Assembly (NCBI GenBank): GCA_947652115.1
Contig: OX393568.1
Coordinates: forward strand, 9,238,387 to 9,302,386
Reading direction: 5' to 3'
Source: Blastomussa wellsi
Taxonomy: Eukaryota; Cnidaria; Anthozoa; Scleractinia; Plerogyridae
DNA: 64,000 bases
The first letter of the stretch is position 1. Each line of letters starts with the position of its first letter. A program made the position numbers and the translations under genes. The notes beneath the pieces were generated by a model. The model was not told the DNA's origin and searched no databases. It saw nothing but the letters and a program-made list of their open reading frames with translations. Below, one piece after another: positions 49,660-63,100 of the stretch.

Positions 49660-50083
49660 GGGCTACGTCTACACTAACCCGGATAAATTTGAAAACGGCG
49701 TTTTCGCCTCGAAAGCGGATAAAATGTTTTCTGTCCACATTATACCGTTTTCAAATTGTTTCGCCATCGATTTTCAAACGCTGCCTCGCAAGAAACGCTT
49801 AATACATGCAAGAACATGCCCACACTGTCCGAGCAACGTTATTCGATTGTTTTGATGTAAGCGTTTTCAAAAAGTTGCGTTTTCGCCGTCCACACTAACA
49901 CACCTAGCCAGCGTTTTCAAATTTATCCACCTTGGAGAGCGTTTTCAAAAAGTTCCGTTTTCGGTGACCGAAAACGCCGTTTTAGTGTGGACGGAAGGCC
50001 AATCCGGAGAAAAAGTTGCGTTTTCAAATTTATCCGGACAAGTGTGGACGTAGCCTTAGCCGGATTAGTGTGGACGTAGCCTT
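49660..50083. mobile_element. Element with GGCTACGTCTACACTA ends
   Basis: Left GGCTACGTCTACACTAACCC GGATAAATTTGAAAACG and right CGTTTTCAAATTTATCCGGACAAGTGTGGACGTAGCC are inverted ends of about 37 bp; the interior repeats the words GCGTTTTC and AAAGTTGCGTTTTC. A third end, CCGGATTAGTGTGGACGTAGCC, follows at 50061-50083. Nonautonomous; widely seen type in animals. Confidence 0.8.
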
Positions 50084-50199
50084 GGACGGATGATCATGTT
50101 TTGAACTGTTTTTGAAAAACTCTGGTGTACACAGTGCACAGAAAGCGTGCAACTGTGCTGCATCAGTTGTTTTTACCAATTCTATGTGATTTTTTTTTA

Positions 50200-50271
50200 C
50201 AGTGGAACTCCGTTAATACCGTCACCAACGGGCCGTAAACCAAGGTGCCCGAAAGGCGGGGGTTTCAACTG
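50200..50271. mobile_element. 72-bp pogo/Tigger-like MITE
   Basis: Starts CAGTGGAACTCCGTTAATACCG and ends GGCGGGGGTTTCAACTG, the usual CAGT..GAA(C) terminal pattern of pogo-type Tc1/mariner elements, deleted to little more than its ends. Confidence 0.55.
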
Positions 50272-50777
50272 TTCTTTTAGTAATATCGCTATCGTTGCTT
50301 TTTTTGTATCAGTGTTTGGAAGCGATACGTATCACGGGTGCCATTCTCAACACTTAATGCTTTCATTATAAGCAAAAATGAAGTTGCAGCCTAAATTTTC
50401 CATTTTTTCATTATTTGCTCTGCCAAGCAGTGAATAAAGCTAAGGGGAGGGTAGCACAGTCACGTCAAGCTATACCTCTAATAAATGCAGGTGTCTACTT
50501 TCTTTTGCATTGCACGCATAACGATACTGCTTTGGATTTAACAGAAGACACAAATCCAATCATGCAGTTATCCCAAAACGTGCGAGTTTCTTGTCGGCGA
50601 CTAGTATTCTGTGTAGCAATTTGAAATAAAATTCTCTCAGGTTATTCTCGAGTGATTTTAGTTATTTTGGATACAGTCCTTCTACTTGTCAGCAACCTCA
50701 GCAGAGTGCCTTCGCCACGATTTAGTCGCAGTAGACAATTGCTGTCCAAGTGCCATGTGGATTATTTAGTCTGCTTA

Positions 50778-50872
50778 TCCAGCTCATCCTCGGAGACCCA
50801 GGGGTCAATCAGAGGTAAGCATTCGAGTGGGGCGTGGAACTAGTCCTGGGTCTCAGAGGATGATCCAGCTGA
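50778..50872. mobile_element. 95-bp hairpin MITE (GAGACCCAGG)
   Basis: CCAGCTCATCCTCGGAGACC and GGTCTCAGAGGATGATCCAG pair with small bulges around a 42-bp loop. Followed at 50889-50921 by T and G runs. Confidence 0.8.
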
Positions 50873-51101
50873 GAATGAAGGCAGTCCTGTTTTTTTTTTT
50901 TTTGGGGGGGGGGGGGGGGGGAAGCAAAACCTGTCTCTATCTCATCGGTCTTATTCTTCCACAAGAACGCAAATAGTTTTCTTTTCTGCATACAAGCAGC
51001 GTAAAATACGTTGAGACAAACCTGGAGATTTTGCTATCACACAGCTCAACCAGAGTACGAAACAACAAAGAAAATCAAGACGAAACTTTGAAGAAATAAA
51101 A

Positions 51102-51107
51102 TTTATT
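51102..51107 (-). terminator. SMC1A polyadenylation signal
   Basis: AATAAA on the minus strand 67 bp past the stop codon. Confidence 0.75.
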
Positions 51108-51173
51108 TTCATTTAAGTTTAAAGCGTTCACACGTTCAAAGTGGAAAACCGGTTAAATACTGTGCTGTTTGAG

Positions 51174-54100
51174 CTACTCTGGGTACTGAGTCAGGTCCAA
51201 TGTAAACACCTGACTCACAGTACAGTCCTTGTCAGGCTGCAAAAAATACATATAGAAATAAATAAACAAGAAAATAAATATGCAAAAAGTGTAAAAGACA
51301 CGCAGGCATTGTAGCATTGTGTTAATTTAAGTAATGCTTGCATATGGCCGACGATTTCTGCGATTTCTGATTCCTGCCTCATCTAAACACGAGGGGGTTT
51401 GAGAGAATTAAATTACGCACGAAACTAAAACGTCACAACCGTGCTCACACTGTCATCTAGGCACACTTATCAACCAATGAGAGCGCGCCTAGTACCTCAG
51501 TTATTTTATAATATTAACATTTCACACTTAGCGACGGACAAGAGTCTCTTGGGAAGGACCATTATTTTTTTAGGGGGAGTGGGCGGTCGGACAAGACAAA
51601 TGTTTCTTTTCACCGCCAGGGTTGTGCAGGCTTTTTTCCCAATTCCTCTATGTGTTTCTTTTTACTACTACATTTACTGTTATTAAAGAAATCACAGATT
51701 CTACCACATCTTCTGCAGTCATTTTTTTCAGTTGCCTGTGTTCAACTCTCAAAAATCTCAATGTCAAAAAAGAACAATGAGTGCCCCACTATCGACATCA
51801 GTAAAACTAAATTGCATTGAAAACAAACTCCACCTGTATTATGAACAGAAACTAACTTTAGAAATCATAGGCCAGTCCTACGTACTCACCTCGGCAGTGA
51901 TTCCAATGAGAGCTTCTGCTCTTGTGTAGAACTCCTCCTTCAGAGAAATCACAATACACTGAAAGTTCTCTTTGGTTTCGTTGATAATGTACCTCGCAAC
52001 CTGAAAAGAACAGCAAAGTTAGAGGTTATTACACAGCGTTACATGGTAACTGCATAACGGAAGTTCTTATATTGACCTTATTTTAATTTCTGAAACCTAC
52101 AACATTCTTCCTGGCACTTATGTTATGAACTGTTTTATTGGTACTTCAAGTCTGTAAAAAAATCAAAAGCGTATTTACTGGCCTAACGAGATCTCTAATG
52201 AGGAATGATGAACTGTACAGGCAGTGGTGGTATGCCCCACTGTTCAGACAGACTCTGGATGCGGCCTTATGTATGTAAGGAAAAATCAAGCTTTTGCCTC
52301 CGATCTAATGACAGTTTGTTACTACCACAATTTGGAGGTAAAACAAGAAAGTCCTTTGGTGATCGAGCATTTTCGGTGACAGCGCCGAGGTTTTGGAAGG
52401 ATTACTATCTGAAATCAGGAATGAGGCAAATATTGATCGGTTCAAGAAACTGTTAAAGACACTACTATAAGTTAGCTTTTTATTGATTGTTTTTTCTAAT
52501 TATTGAGCTGTTAATGTGCAAGCGCACTTGATCAGTGTCATGGAAAGTTGCGCTCTATAAATTTCTAACATTATCATTATCATTATTACATCCCACAGAT
52601 TTGAATTATTAATTCAATGGAAAAGTAATAAATAAAAGTTAATACTAATATTGCACCTTGTTGATGTTAGTGTTGTCGAGAGCTGCATCTATTTCATCCA
52701 AAACAAAGAATGGTGCAGGCTGGTAGCTAATCACATATATACAGAGAGATTAGAGATGCACTAAAAATACAGTCATTACTCTTCAAAACAATTTGCTCCA
52801 TGAGCATCCCATAATAGCTAACTGAAGCAACAGAGTTCAAATTAGCCATTGCATTGTAAGAAAGGTCGATTTGCCAGTATCCACTGATTAATCCACTTGG
52901 TATGAGGGAAGCACTCTGAGGATACTGAGGGTAAGTCTTGTCCAAGAAAACATTAACGAACATAATGGACGGCCTCCAACACAATTTGGTCATTGCCCCA
53001 CCCCCCCCCCCCCCCCCCGCCCCGTACAACCTCAGTCTACAAATGTCTCTTTATCTCCAATCCGTTATTTTCAGAGAAAGTTATGACCCACTAGTAATGA
53101 GTGTGCATTATATTTACATACAACTTAGGGAAACTACCCACATGATTTCTTTTCAAATGGAAATGTATACACTTGCGTTCAGTGCATTACCTGTGAATAC
53201 TAAAGAGGAGAGCAAGAGCAGCAACAGTCTTTTCACCGCCTGACAAGTTGTCCATTGGTCGGAACCTGAGTGATCAAATAACATTTGTCAGTGCCAATAC
53301 TTGCTTTAAAACTTTATGCCAATAGAGTACTACTGGACGGTAGGTGCTGTAAAAGAGAAGGGCAGCAATATCCTCAGCGGAGGGTTGGGGGTGGGGATGA
53401 AGCTTACTGGTGAAACCACTGCATTGGCTTGGTTTTAACTTTGCCTAAATTTCATTCAGCTTCATAAAAGCACAGGATTTTAAAAAGTGCATTCATTTTT
53501 GTCTGAGATCATTTTTTTAAGTTGAGAATACTGTAATATCATTTTTGACCACAAATAATTTTACTTTAGTGCAACCAGGGGTTTCAGAAAAACGTGAAGT
53601 AGGCAGCCAGTTTAAGTTGAGTAACAAACTGTTTCTTAACCCATTGACTCCTGGAGATTTTTGAAAAAAAAAAACGTTTTTTAGACATTTTTAACATTTT
53701 CTAGCCAGTTATTGTCTAAATATGCTTCAAATTGCTCCAAAATGCATTTGCAGAATGAAGGCATACCAGGTTTTTCAGTAGTAACGCATTTAACGATATT
53801 TTAGCTCGGGCATGCGCACAAATCAAAATTTTTGGACGAGAAAGTGACCCACGTCTTTAGGCTTTTCGATTTCTTTATTTTATTTTTCGCTTTTCCTTTC
53901 TCCTTTCCTCGTATCTTTTTTGTGCTTTTGTTGGCCTTTTACTGGGCTTGCTTTCGGTTCAAGAATTGCCACGAAAGCATCATTGAGACGGGAAATACTC
54001 AACTTGGAGTAGCCAAGGGTAAGTGAGGGAAATTTTCCTCCTAGTTTTTGGCGGAAAATTCTAAGCGTTTTCCTGCATATTTCAAGCTCCATTGGCCCAA

Positions 54101-57100
54101 TCAATATCATCTGGGTATCATTGGAAAGCTCTTTTCCTTCTGAAGAACTGGGATAAATGGGATTCCTATTTTGGTCAAAGCTGATGACAGCGGAACAAAG
54201 GTCAAAGTCTGTCACGGCCGGTTACGGCCGGTTTAGGAGTCAATGGGTTAATTTCTGCCAATTTAGGAAAAAGGTAGTGTTTCCAAGCAAAGTAGAGCAT
54301 AGCGGCCAATGCTTTTCATCGGCCGTCAATGCTTATTGAAAGCATTGCGTTTTCTTCATTTTAATCGCCAGGAGAACAGGACTGGTCCATTTAACCTTTA
54401 TCTACAAGTATATAAATGCAAGTTGGCAAAAACTGACAGGGAGCTGGCTCCTTTATTCCCTCAACAAGAAAACAACAGTAGACAAACCAAACTATGGGTG
54501 AGCAGTAATGTAATCTCACCTTTTTCCTGGTGCTACACAATTGTAATTGATTCCTCCAAGATAGGGCTCCTACAAAAAAGACAAAATATATTTTTTACCA
54601 TTTTAATCTAGGAACTGAAAAAAAAATTACAGGAAAGTAATAAGTGAAAACTACACATAGCAAAAAACATGCCATTTCCAAGTTACCTTTTATCTCAATG
54701 TCAAAATGAGTCTTCGAGCAAAACCATAAATGTGAAAATGTGTTTCACCTGCATGCTATTTGCATGCAAACCAAAGCATTTTCATGTGAATGGCTTTGCC
54801 GAAGGACTCGACGACCCCACAAACGGCACCGCTTTAAATGCTATCGTGTTTAAATAAAGATTTTGATTGATTGACTCATTTAAAAGTGTAGTAACAGTAC
54901 CAGCAATAACTACCAGTACCTCGGCATCTTCAGGACCAAGGAACGCTTGTGCACTGGGATTATTGGCCAACTCCTGAGAAAAGAGAATCAATGATGAACT
55001 TCTGTTCTTTGGTATCAGACAGTTGATACAGAAAATGACTTGACCCTGGTAAAAACAGCCACTGATGGTTTTTCATAACACTAACATCTGAAACTCAAAG
55101 TTAAGTGGTTTGCAGAAAAAGCATTATTATGAATAAAGCCATGTTCAACAAGAAAAATGTGCTTAAGAACCTCAAATCCCTGAAAATTTATGCAGACTAA
55201 CATAAAAAGAGAAAAAGATAGTTGTTGCGTTTATAGATGGCAGGACAACAAGATACTAATGGTTTCTAACCTTATAAATGTCATCTATCCTTTGCGAAAC
55301 ATGTTCAAATGCATCCATGAAGCGATCATACCTAAGCCATACATTTATAAGTTTGTTATCAATATACAAGTAATGCCCAAGGCATTCTTTATAAGCAGAA
55401 CAAAGAGCCTGTTAAAACAAGATGCTCGTACAGCTCACAACCACACTGCTCAATTTAAACTGAAATTTTGATCATAACAAAAATTAACAATGAACTGCTT
55501 TTAATTTCCCGAGTTATTTCCTAGCGTTTCAAGTGTAACACGATTACATTCCAGGGAAGATACTGAATCAGTTGTCATCCTTAGTTTGTGTGGTCACTGC
55601 TTACCGATATAATTATTCAACTTTCTTCGCTAAATCTGCTTTTTCAGCTATGTATAGAAATACTTCCCATTTCAGCAATTTAAAGCATACAAGAGCACTT
55701 ATTAGTCATATTAGTTTAAGTTTTTTCATGCACTTCTGACATCCAAGAATCAACTACTGCCTCTGGAAGTAATATATCAAACACGAGAGACAGTGTTTCA
55801 TCGGGATATCCAAACACCGAGAAGAGAGTTGAAAATATGATGTGCAGTGGAGTATTTTTAACGAACTTCGAGGTGTTTGGATATCCGACGAAACACTGTC
55901 TCGAGTGTTTGATATATCTTCTCAATCAAAACAAAAACTAAGGAGTAAACGGAGAAATAAAATCGTCAAAACCTATGCTAATTAAGATCGGGTATCCAAA
56001 CCGGGTATCGGGTATCCTTCACGGTTATGATTTTCTTTGTTTTAATACGATGAATTATTAATGAGTTTGAGAATGTTGTTTCCCCTACTTGCTTTCATCA
56101 GGAGTCCCGGTCCGCAAAAGAAAAGCTTTTGAACTATAGTCTGGCACAATCTGGGTCTGATCAATTAGTGGACTGTTCTTTTAAAGTAGCTGGAATATAC
56201 ATTTTGTCGTAAATTAATAAACTGCAATATAAACAGACTTCTCATTCTAGCCACATGTGTTGGCCAGTTTTACAACTCTTTTAAAGTGAAAAGTTACACA
56301 ACTGCTTGAAATATTATGCTGTGTAAACCTGGGAAAAGATGACATATTAAGGGAAATTAATTATGTTAATTTTTTTCAAGTAGCCTTTGAGGAAGATAAA
56401 AGCCAAGGCACCATTCAGTTAATAAAAAGTCTAAGATTACTGACCTATTTTTCTTGACAGTCTCAAACTCAATCTTTGCCTTTCTAGCTTTGTTTCTTGC
56501 TTGTTCAAATTCGGCACTTGTTTCTTGAAACCGGCTACTAACTCCATCCAGTCTAGTGTTAGAAGCAAAATGTTGTTAAAAGTTTGTGAAACAAATGTCA
56601 CGTCTAGCAAATCTACAGACACTCAAAGAATTGCAATGAAACAGATTTGGAAAAAGGTTTCCCAAGTCTGACCTCTTATCCCTGTGTCTGCAAATGGGGC
56701 AAGTGAGCATGAAAAGATACATGCCAGGCAAGAAAATCTTCTTGAACATAACTGGACAGCACCTGTGAGTTACTCAAGAATTGTCACGTCATGCTTTCTA
56801 CAGTGCTACGCATCAAACCATTGCTACTTGAGAAAGTTTTGATTAAATTTTGACATATTTTTCACAACTTTGTGCTGGCTTCTATTTGAATGGACCAATC
56901 AAAACATGGGAACTATCGAGGACAAAGATGCCACAGAGGCTGGATGTGGTTTTTTAGTCTTGGGGTGGTGGTTTTGAAAACAAAAATTCGTTTGTAAGCC
57001 AATCTTTGATTTTGGCCAAACTATACCATAATTATCACACAAGACCAAAGTTTAATTTATTACTGGTTTCTCAGCAAGAGGTTACCATAGCGATAATTGT

Positions 57101-60100
57101 CGTATTATATTGTTTTTAAACAAGTATGATTTTCTTGAAATCTAGTAAGGCATTTTGTAGCAAGTTTTAAATATGCCAAAGTATAGTGGATTGACAACCT
57201 GCAGACAAAATTAAAAGAAATCTGTAAAGAGCAATCTTAAGTGAATCATAAATGAAGTTTTGCACAGGAGTTTGTTGTTTGCTGCATTAGACAGTCAGAA
57301 TCTTGCAATAAATAAAAGCAATAACTACCTTTTGTTTTGATTACGATAAATATTCTGTAAAATAGAAGGAGCTCATGGCGGACAGTTACATTTACGCAAT
57401 ATTTGATTTTGGAGAACTGTGTCCAGAAACTTCGAAACAATCTCAAAACGTCTAATTTACATTTAATGGAATACATTACTTCTAAAATGCCCTTACAAAA
57501 TTTTTTAAAAGTAATCCTGTCTTCAGGTAGTCAATCCACTATACTTTAAAATACCAAAAACTGGATATAAAGCGTCTTACTAGGTTTCTCAAAATCAGGC
57601 TTGTTTAGAAACAAAAGAATACAATAATCGTTGCTATGGCAACCTCTGTCGCTAAGAAACCAGTAATAAATTAAACTCTGATAAAATGTGATCATTATGG
57701 CACTGCTCCGTCACCAAAATTGAAGATTGGCTTCAGAGCGAACTTTTTATCTTCAAAACCATCTCGCTAAGGCTAAAAAAACAGCATTGAGCCTCCCTAA
57801 ACTGTCAAATTCACCATTCAATCTGACTCATTGAAAGCTCACATGTCTCAGTTGAAGTGAATGAACCAAAGAATGGAAAGTTGATGCATAAGCTAACTGA
57901 GCACAGAAGTTGTCAAAAACTTTCAAGGGTGGTAACAGTTAGGTGCATATACCATTTAAGGCTCTTTGCAGCCAGGTTTGGGGATGTACCAAACACTCCA
58001 CCCAAGCACAACATGCCAAGATGGTTGCATGCTCTCTCAATGATAGCATTATGACAACAATTGTAAACAGACGTTCTCATTCTGTAAATTTATTCAGTGT
58101 TGCTGTTCAGAAACTACAATCATGGACGAAACAAGTTGAGACAAACAAAATAATAATGAACACTTTTTGTGACTGTCTTGACTTACAAGGGATCAGCTGT
58201 ACTGGACATGAATGAGTGTCTAACAGTTCTGTACACGACTGTAGTTCATTTCTTACTTTTCAAGAGCCCTCATATTTGGAGCTTGAATCCTCTGTAAGGT
58301 GGTCTGCAGCTTGTTGACCTTGTTTGTCAGTTCATTCATCATGTTCCGAATTTCAGATGGGTCATCAAGCTAAGCAAAATAAACAGCAATAACTTATCAC
58401 AATGATGGGGGGTTCAAAAAACAAAGTTCAAAAACTTTAAACACTCACCTGCTTTAGGTTCCGACTTAGAGAAGAGTAGTCAATGACTAGATTAGCTTCC
58501 CTCTCATATGTTATCTTGGCACCCTGTAGGTAGAATTTTAACACATGATTCATTTTAAAAAAATTTTGGGAAATAAGATGTACCAGTTATACTGTAATGC
58601 ACAACAAACTGTCTATGATTCTCAATTTTATGTGTTTTATGTGTTTATTTTATTTCACCACAGGAAAAAAAGAAAGGAGAGACGAGAATTTTCACCAGCT
58701 ATAAACAATCCACTGACGATAGTATCAGACACTGGATTTATGTATGCAGAAAATGCCCATGTGGGAGGTGGGGGAAATCTAAGTAAAATGATGTGCGTGC
58801 TCCTCATACCTTTAGGGGGTGCGACCTGTCGCCAAATTTTGTTTTCACTCGCAATGTCGCAGCTTGGAGTGCTGATTAAAATCTTTGCAGTACCTTTAAG
58901 GGTATTGACAGAGCCGAAAGTATCACACGAACTGCTGTCAGTCAACTGATAGAGATTTGTGACAGTCCTTTCAAACTTCATTGCCAATGGAAGGTACAAG
59001 AAGGAAACATTCACATCACAATTGCAAAAATTGTTCATTTGTCAGTTAACGTGTCGTTACAGAATTTACCTCTTACTAGCAAAAATGAATTGTAGTTATG
59101 CCCAATAAACAAGATTCTTGTCCAGGATTCTGGTATCCTTTACGGGTGCTTCAAATTACCTGGGTGCTTGTGCTGTCAATGTCCACTGACGAGGAGTCCT
59201 GACTTGATGTCTCAGGCTGACTAGCTGTAGGTTCTCCAAGATCAATATCATTCATTCCTCCCTTTTTAAATGGAAGAAAGATGTCTTCCATCTGTGAATA
59301 TTATAAAAGGATAAAATAGAACAGCATGTTAGGAAGTATCACCAATACTATTATTGTCTTTCTATCTCCCTTTGTCATTATGTTTCTCTCTCCAATATTA
59401 TTTTATTACTTCTTTTGATAATTGCACATTCCCAGGGCTCAACACTTACGGTAGCCAACTAGCCGCAGACTAGTAGAAATTTAGTTTTGGTTAGTAGGTT
59501 TTTGATTTCCACTAGCCGCTTTGGCTAGCTAGTAAACAAAATGAAATTGGCCGAAGCAGTTTGTCTTCCTCAAGCAAGACAACTCTTTGCTCGGCAACTG
59601 AAGATCAGAATTTCATCATGGACATCTCATGCTACCAGACTATGTTCCACAAAAATTGTTTTATTATTGAAACTGATTTCAGAAGAGTCCAATTGCCAAC
59701 ATTATGTATTCAAAGAAAGTCCCTTGCTTTGTGCTTCCAAGTCTTGCTGGGGATCAACTGTTATCGGACCTAGCCAACACCAACGCTGGGCTAGTAAAAT
59801 TTTTTTAACTAGTAACATCTAAGTTGTCACTAGCCACGAGACTAGTAAGCTGAAAAATCAGTGTCAAGCACTGATTCCGAACTTTTTCAGGGCAAGCGAC
59901 AAGGTTAGGAAATCAACTACTTGGTTGCCACTACAGGCGAAGAACAAATCTGTATAATTATGTATTATGTATTATGTAAATGAAAAAGTAATAAGAATAT
60001 TTTTTATCAATGAAGCATCAAAATAAATTTGACTGAGCAACTGAAATCAAATGACTGGATTTAAATTACCTAGCATCACAAGGTCCTTTGCATTTATGGA

Positions 60101-63100
60101 TCATCAACATATCAATTACCAAGTTTTGAATTTGTTCTTAACGGAAAAACTTACATTTAATTTCACTCTTCTTTTCACACATGTGTTAACTTGCTGTGCT
60201 AAGAACTTTTTCTTCCATGGTCCATCAATAGATAACTTAATACCAAAGCCCTTTTACTACTTGACTTGTCTACCCAACAAATTATCAGTGTGTTACCTTG
60301 CAAGACTTCAAGAGACTATGACGATCTGCTCTCTTCTGTTCCAGCTGAGTCTCCTACAAAGTGTGCAGCGATAAATATAATTACATTGTAAAAGCGCTGC
60401 AGAAGAATCTTGGTGCATTGTATAGTGGGCATGTTATAGGATTAATATTGACAATATATGTTGATATTTATTTTTGACAAAATTATATAATTTGTGGTTA
60501 ATCTGATCTTTGTCCTAGCCATGGACCTTTACGTGTTGGCAAACTCACTGAGCATCACGTTCAAAGAGTTTGCTTAACGAGTTTGCCAAAGCACAAAGGT
60601 CTTTGAAGAGTCCCTTGGCCAGGATGAAACACTGAGTTAGCTGACCAGCCAAAACTTATATAATTTCCCAAATGAACTGTTTCTGTGTGACCCTTCAAGA
60701 AGAAGAAGCAATAGTTAAATTTACCATTGCAGTCATTTGCTTCTGAAGAGCTGTCACCTCCTTCATGTGATGCATCAAGCCTTTCTTCACTTCTTTCATT
60801 TCCATATCCTTGTTTTCAAAAGAAGAAAAACATATTCTTAGTAATAGTCTGATTGGTTGTCAACAACAATTTATTTACATTATTCCATCAACCATACTCT
60901 AATTAATTTGGTTTTATCAACTGGGTTGATAATGTGAATTGGCCACCGTAAAGAGATTCGAAAGCTGACGTTTCGAGCGTTAGCCCTTTGTTGGAGCGAA
61001 TTGAGAAATTGTGGGTCGTGTGTGGTTTATATACAGAAAGATGGAGCTACGCTATTGGTTGGTGCCTGGTAATGTGAAAAACAACAGAATGAAAAGCGTT
61101 TGTTGATACCGTGAAGTGCTGATTTCAAAAATAAATTTTTGTTCTAGAGTTTTGCGGCTTTCTGTGCTTCCTTGATTAAGGGAAAGGCTGCAGACTGCCA
61201 TATGTTGTTTGGAATGATTGGGGAGATTAAAGCATCTCGCGACCAGTTTAGATGCATTTTTGTCGTCTTTGTCTACGTGTCACGAAGGTGTTCTCGGAAT
61301 CAGTCACCTAGTCGTCTCCCTGTTTCGCCAATATATAACTTTTTGCAAAGAGTGCAAGTTATGCAGTAACAAAACCGCAAGCCGCAAGATTCTAGAACAT
61401 TTTTCAAATCGGTACTCATTCAGCTAATTTATTCTGTTGTTTTTATGTTACCAGGCACCAACCAATAGCGTAGCTCCATCTTTCTGTATATAAACCACAC
61501 ACAACCCACAATTCTTCGATTCATGGCAATCCATTCTCCAAACCAACTTCTCTCAACTGAGAGTAAAAATAACAGGACAACAGCTATCTTTTTCTGCCTG
61601 ATTAATCTGGCTACGATTACCATTTTTCCTGTGACTATAAAAACCAGAATTGCTTGCCACATCAGCAATGTTATAATTGTAAGGTTACTTGTAAGGATAA
61701 ATATAAGGTTGCTTGTTATTAAAGAGCTAACCCAGGGTTCGTACTCGTTTGAGCAATTGAAATTCCATGACTTTCTATGACCTTTTCCATGACTTTTCCA
61801 AGTTTTCCATGATCTAACTTTTTAAATCATCTTTCATTTTGGTTCCTTTTTACCATTTTCTTCATGAAAAATCAATATATTTTTACTTTTCTAATGCACA
61901 TAAGTTTCCATGACCCACACTTAAAATTCCTTAACTGGAAAATGAAATTCCAAAATTCCATGACTTTCCAGGTTTTCCATGACCTGTACGAACCCTGCAA
62001 CCTATGCAAGTTAAATAGCAAATTTTCCCAACCTTTTCATCAATCTGTGACTTCATTGCTGATTTCTCCAGGCGAAGCTTTTCCAACTCTGATGTTTCTT
62101 TCTCTATTATCTAAGATATATGGTATATACATTAGTTTGTATGACTGATAGTTAGACCATTATGTTCCTCTTCTGGTGGAACAAAGGGTGCTACACCAGC
62201 GGACTCTGTTCACGACTGTTCTTTTTGCTGTATTCCAGGTGATGTTGTTTTCTTTAAGCTCCTCTTCTACTGACCTCCTCCAAATTTTCACTGGTCTTCT
62301 CACCTTTTGCATGACTGATACTGCACTAAATTGTACAATGGGGCCTAGATATGGGATACAGAACAGTTGCTGCATGCATCTTATTTTCAGGTAAGAAGCA
62401 TGCATTATTGCAAAATTATTATGCAAAAAATGTGTCAGTTGTTACTTTATTACAATTTGAATTGGTGCCAACATGTTCAACTACCATCACCTTCTCTCAA
62501 CTTATTGGCTAACCAATGGTCAAAAATTGACCACTCTTTTGACCAACTATTGAATGCTATGTCAAAAAATTTATTTATATGGTAGTGTCAATTTATACCA
62601 CGAACCATAATTATTAAACATTCAGAAGTGCAAACCTTCAATTTCTCTTTCTCCTCTCGTCTGAGTTTTTCAATTTCTACTTCATCAGTTGCCATGCTTT
62701 CCTCAAGTTTTCTTAGCTGACCTGAAAATATTTTCTTTTTAGTATTTATTTTTTGTTTGATTTTTTCTCATTAAAACCACTTAACCAAGGGCTTGGAATA
62801 GGTGAAGTGCTCTAATAAACTCTTCTTGTTCTCTCTCCGCATCAATGTCATGCCAATGGAGAAATCGGTAAAAGAGAGGGCTTATTGAAAAGGAGGTAAT
62901 ATAATTATAGATTTAGCCAAGCTTAAAAGCGGAGCTCCGTATTTTTGCTGGTTCTTAATAATTTCTGAAATTGCATTCATTAAAAGTACTAGCGTGTGCA
63001 ACTACTCAAGAAAGATTCCACAGCTGAAATAAATAAGAATAATTAAAATCGTCCACTCCAATTGCAGAATTTCCGCTGAGAATGACCATGACAAATTGAA

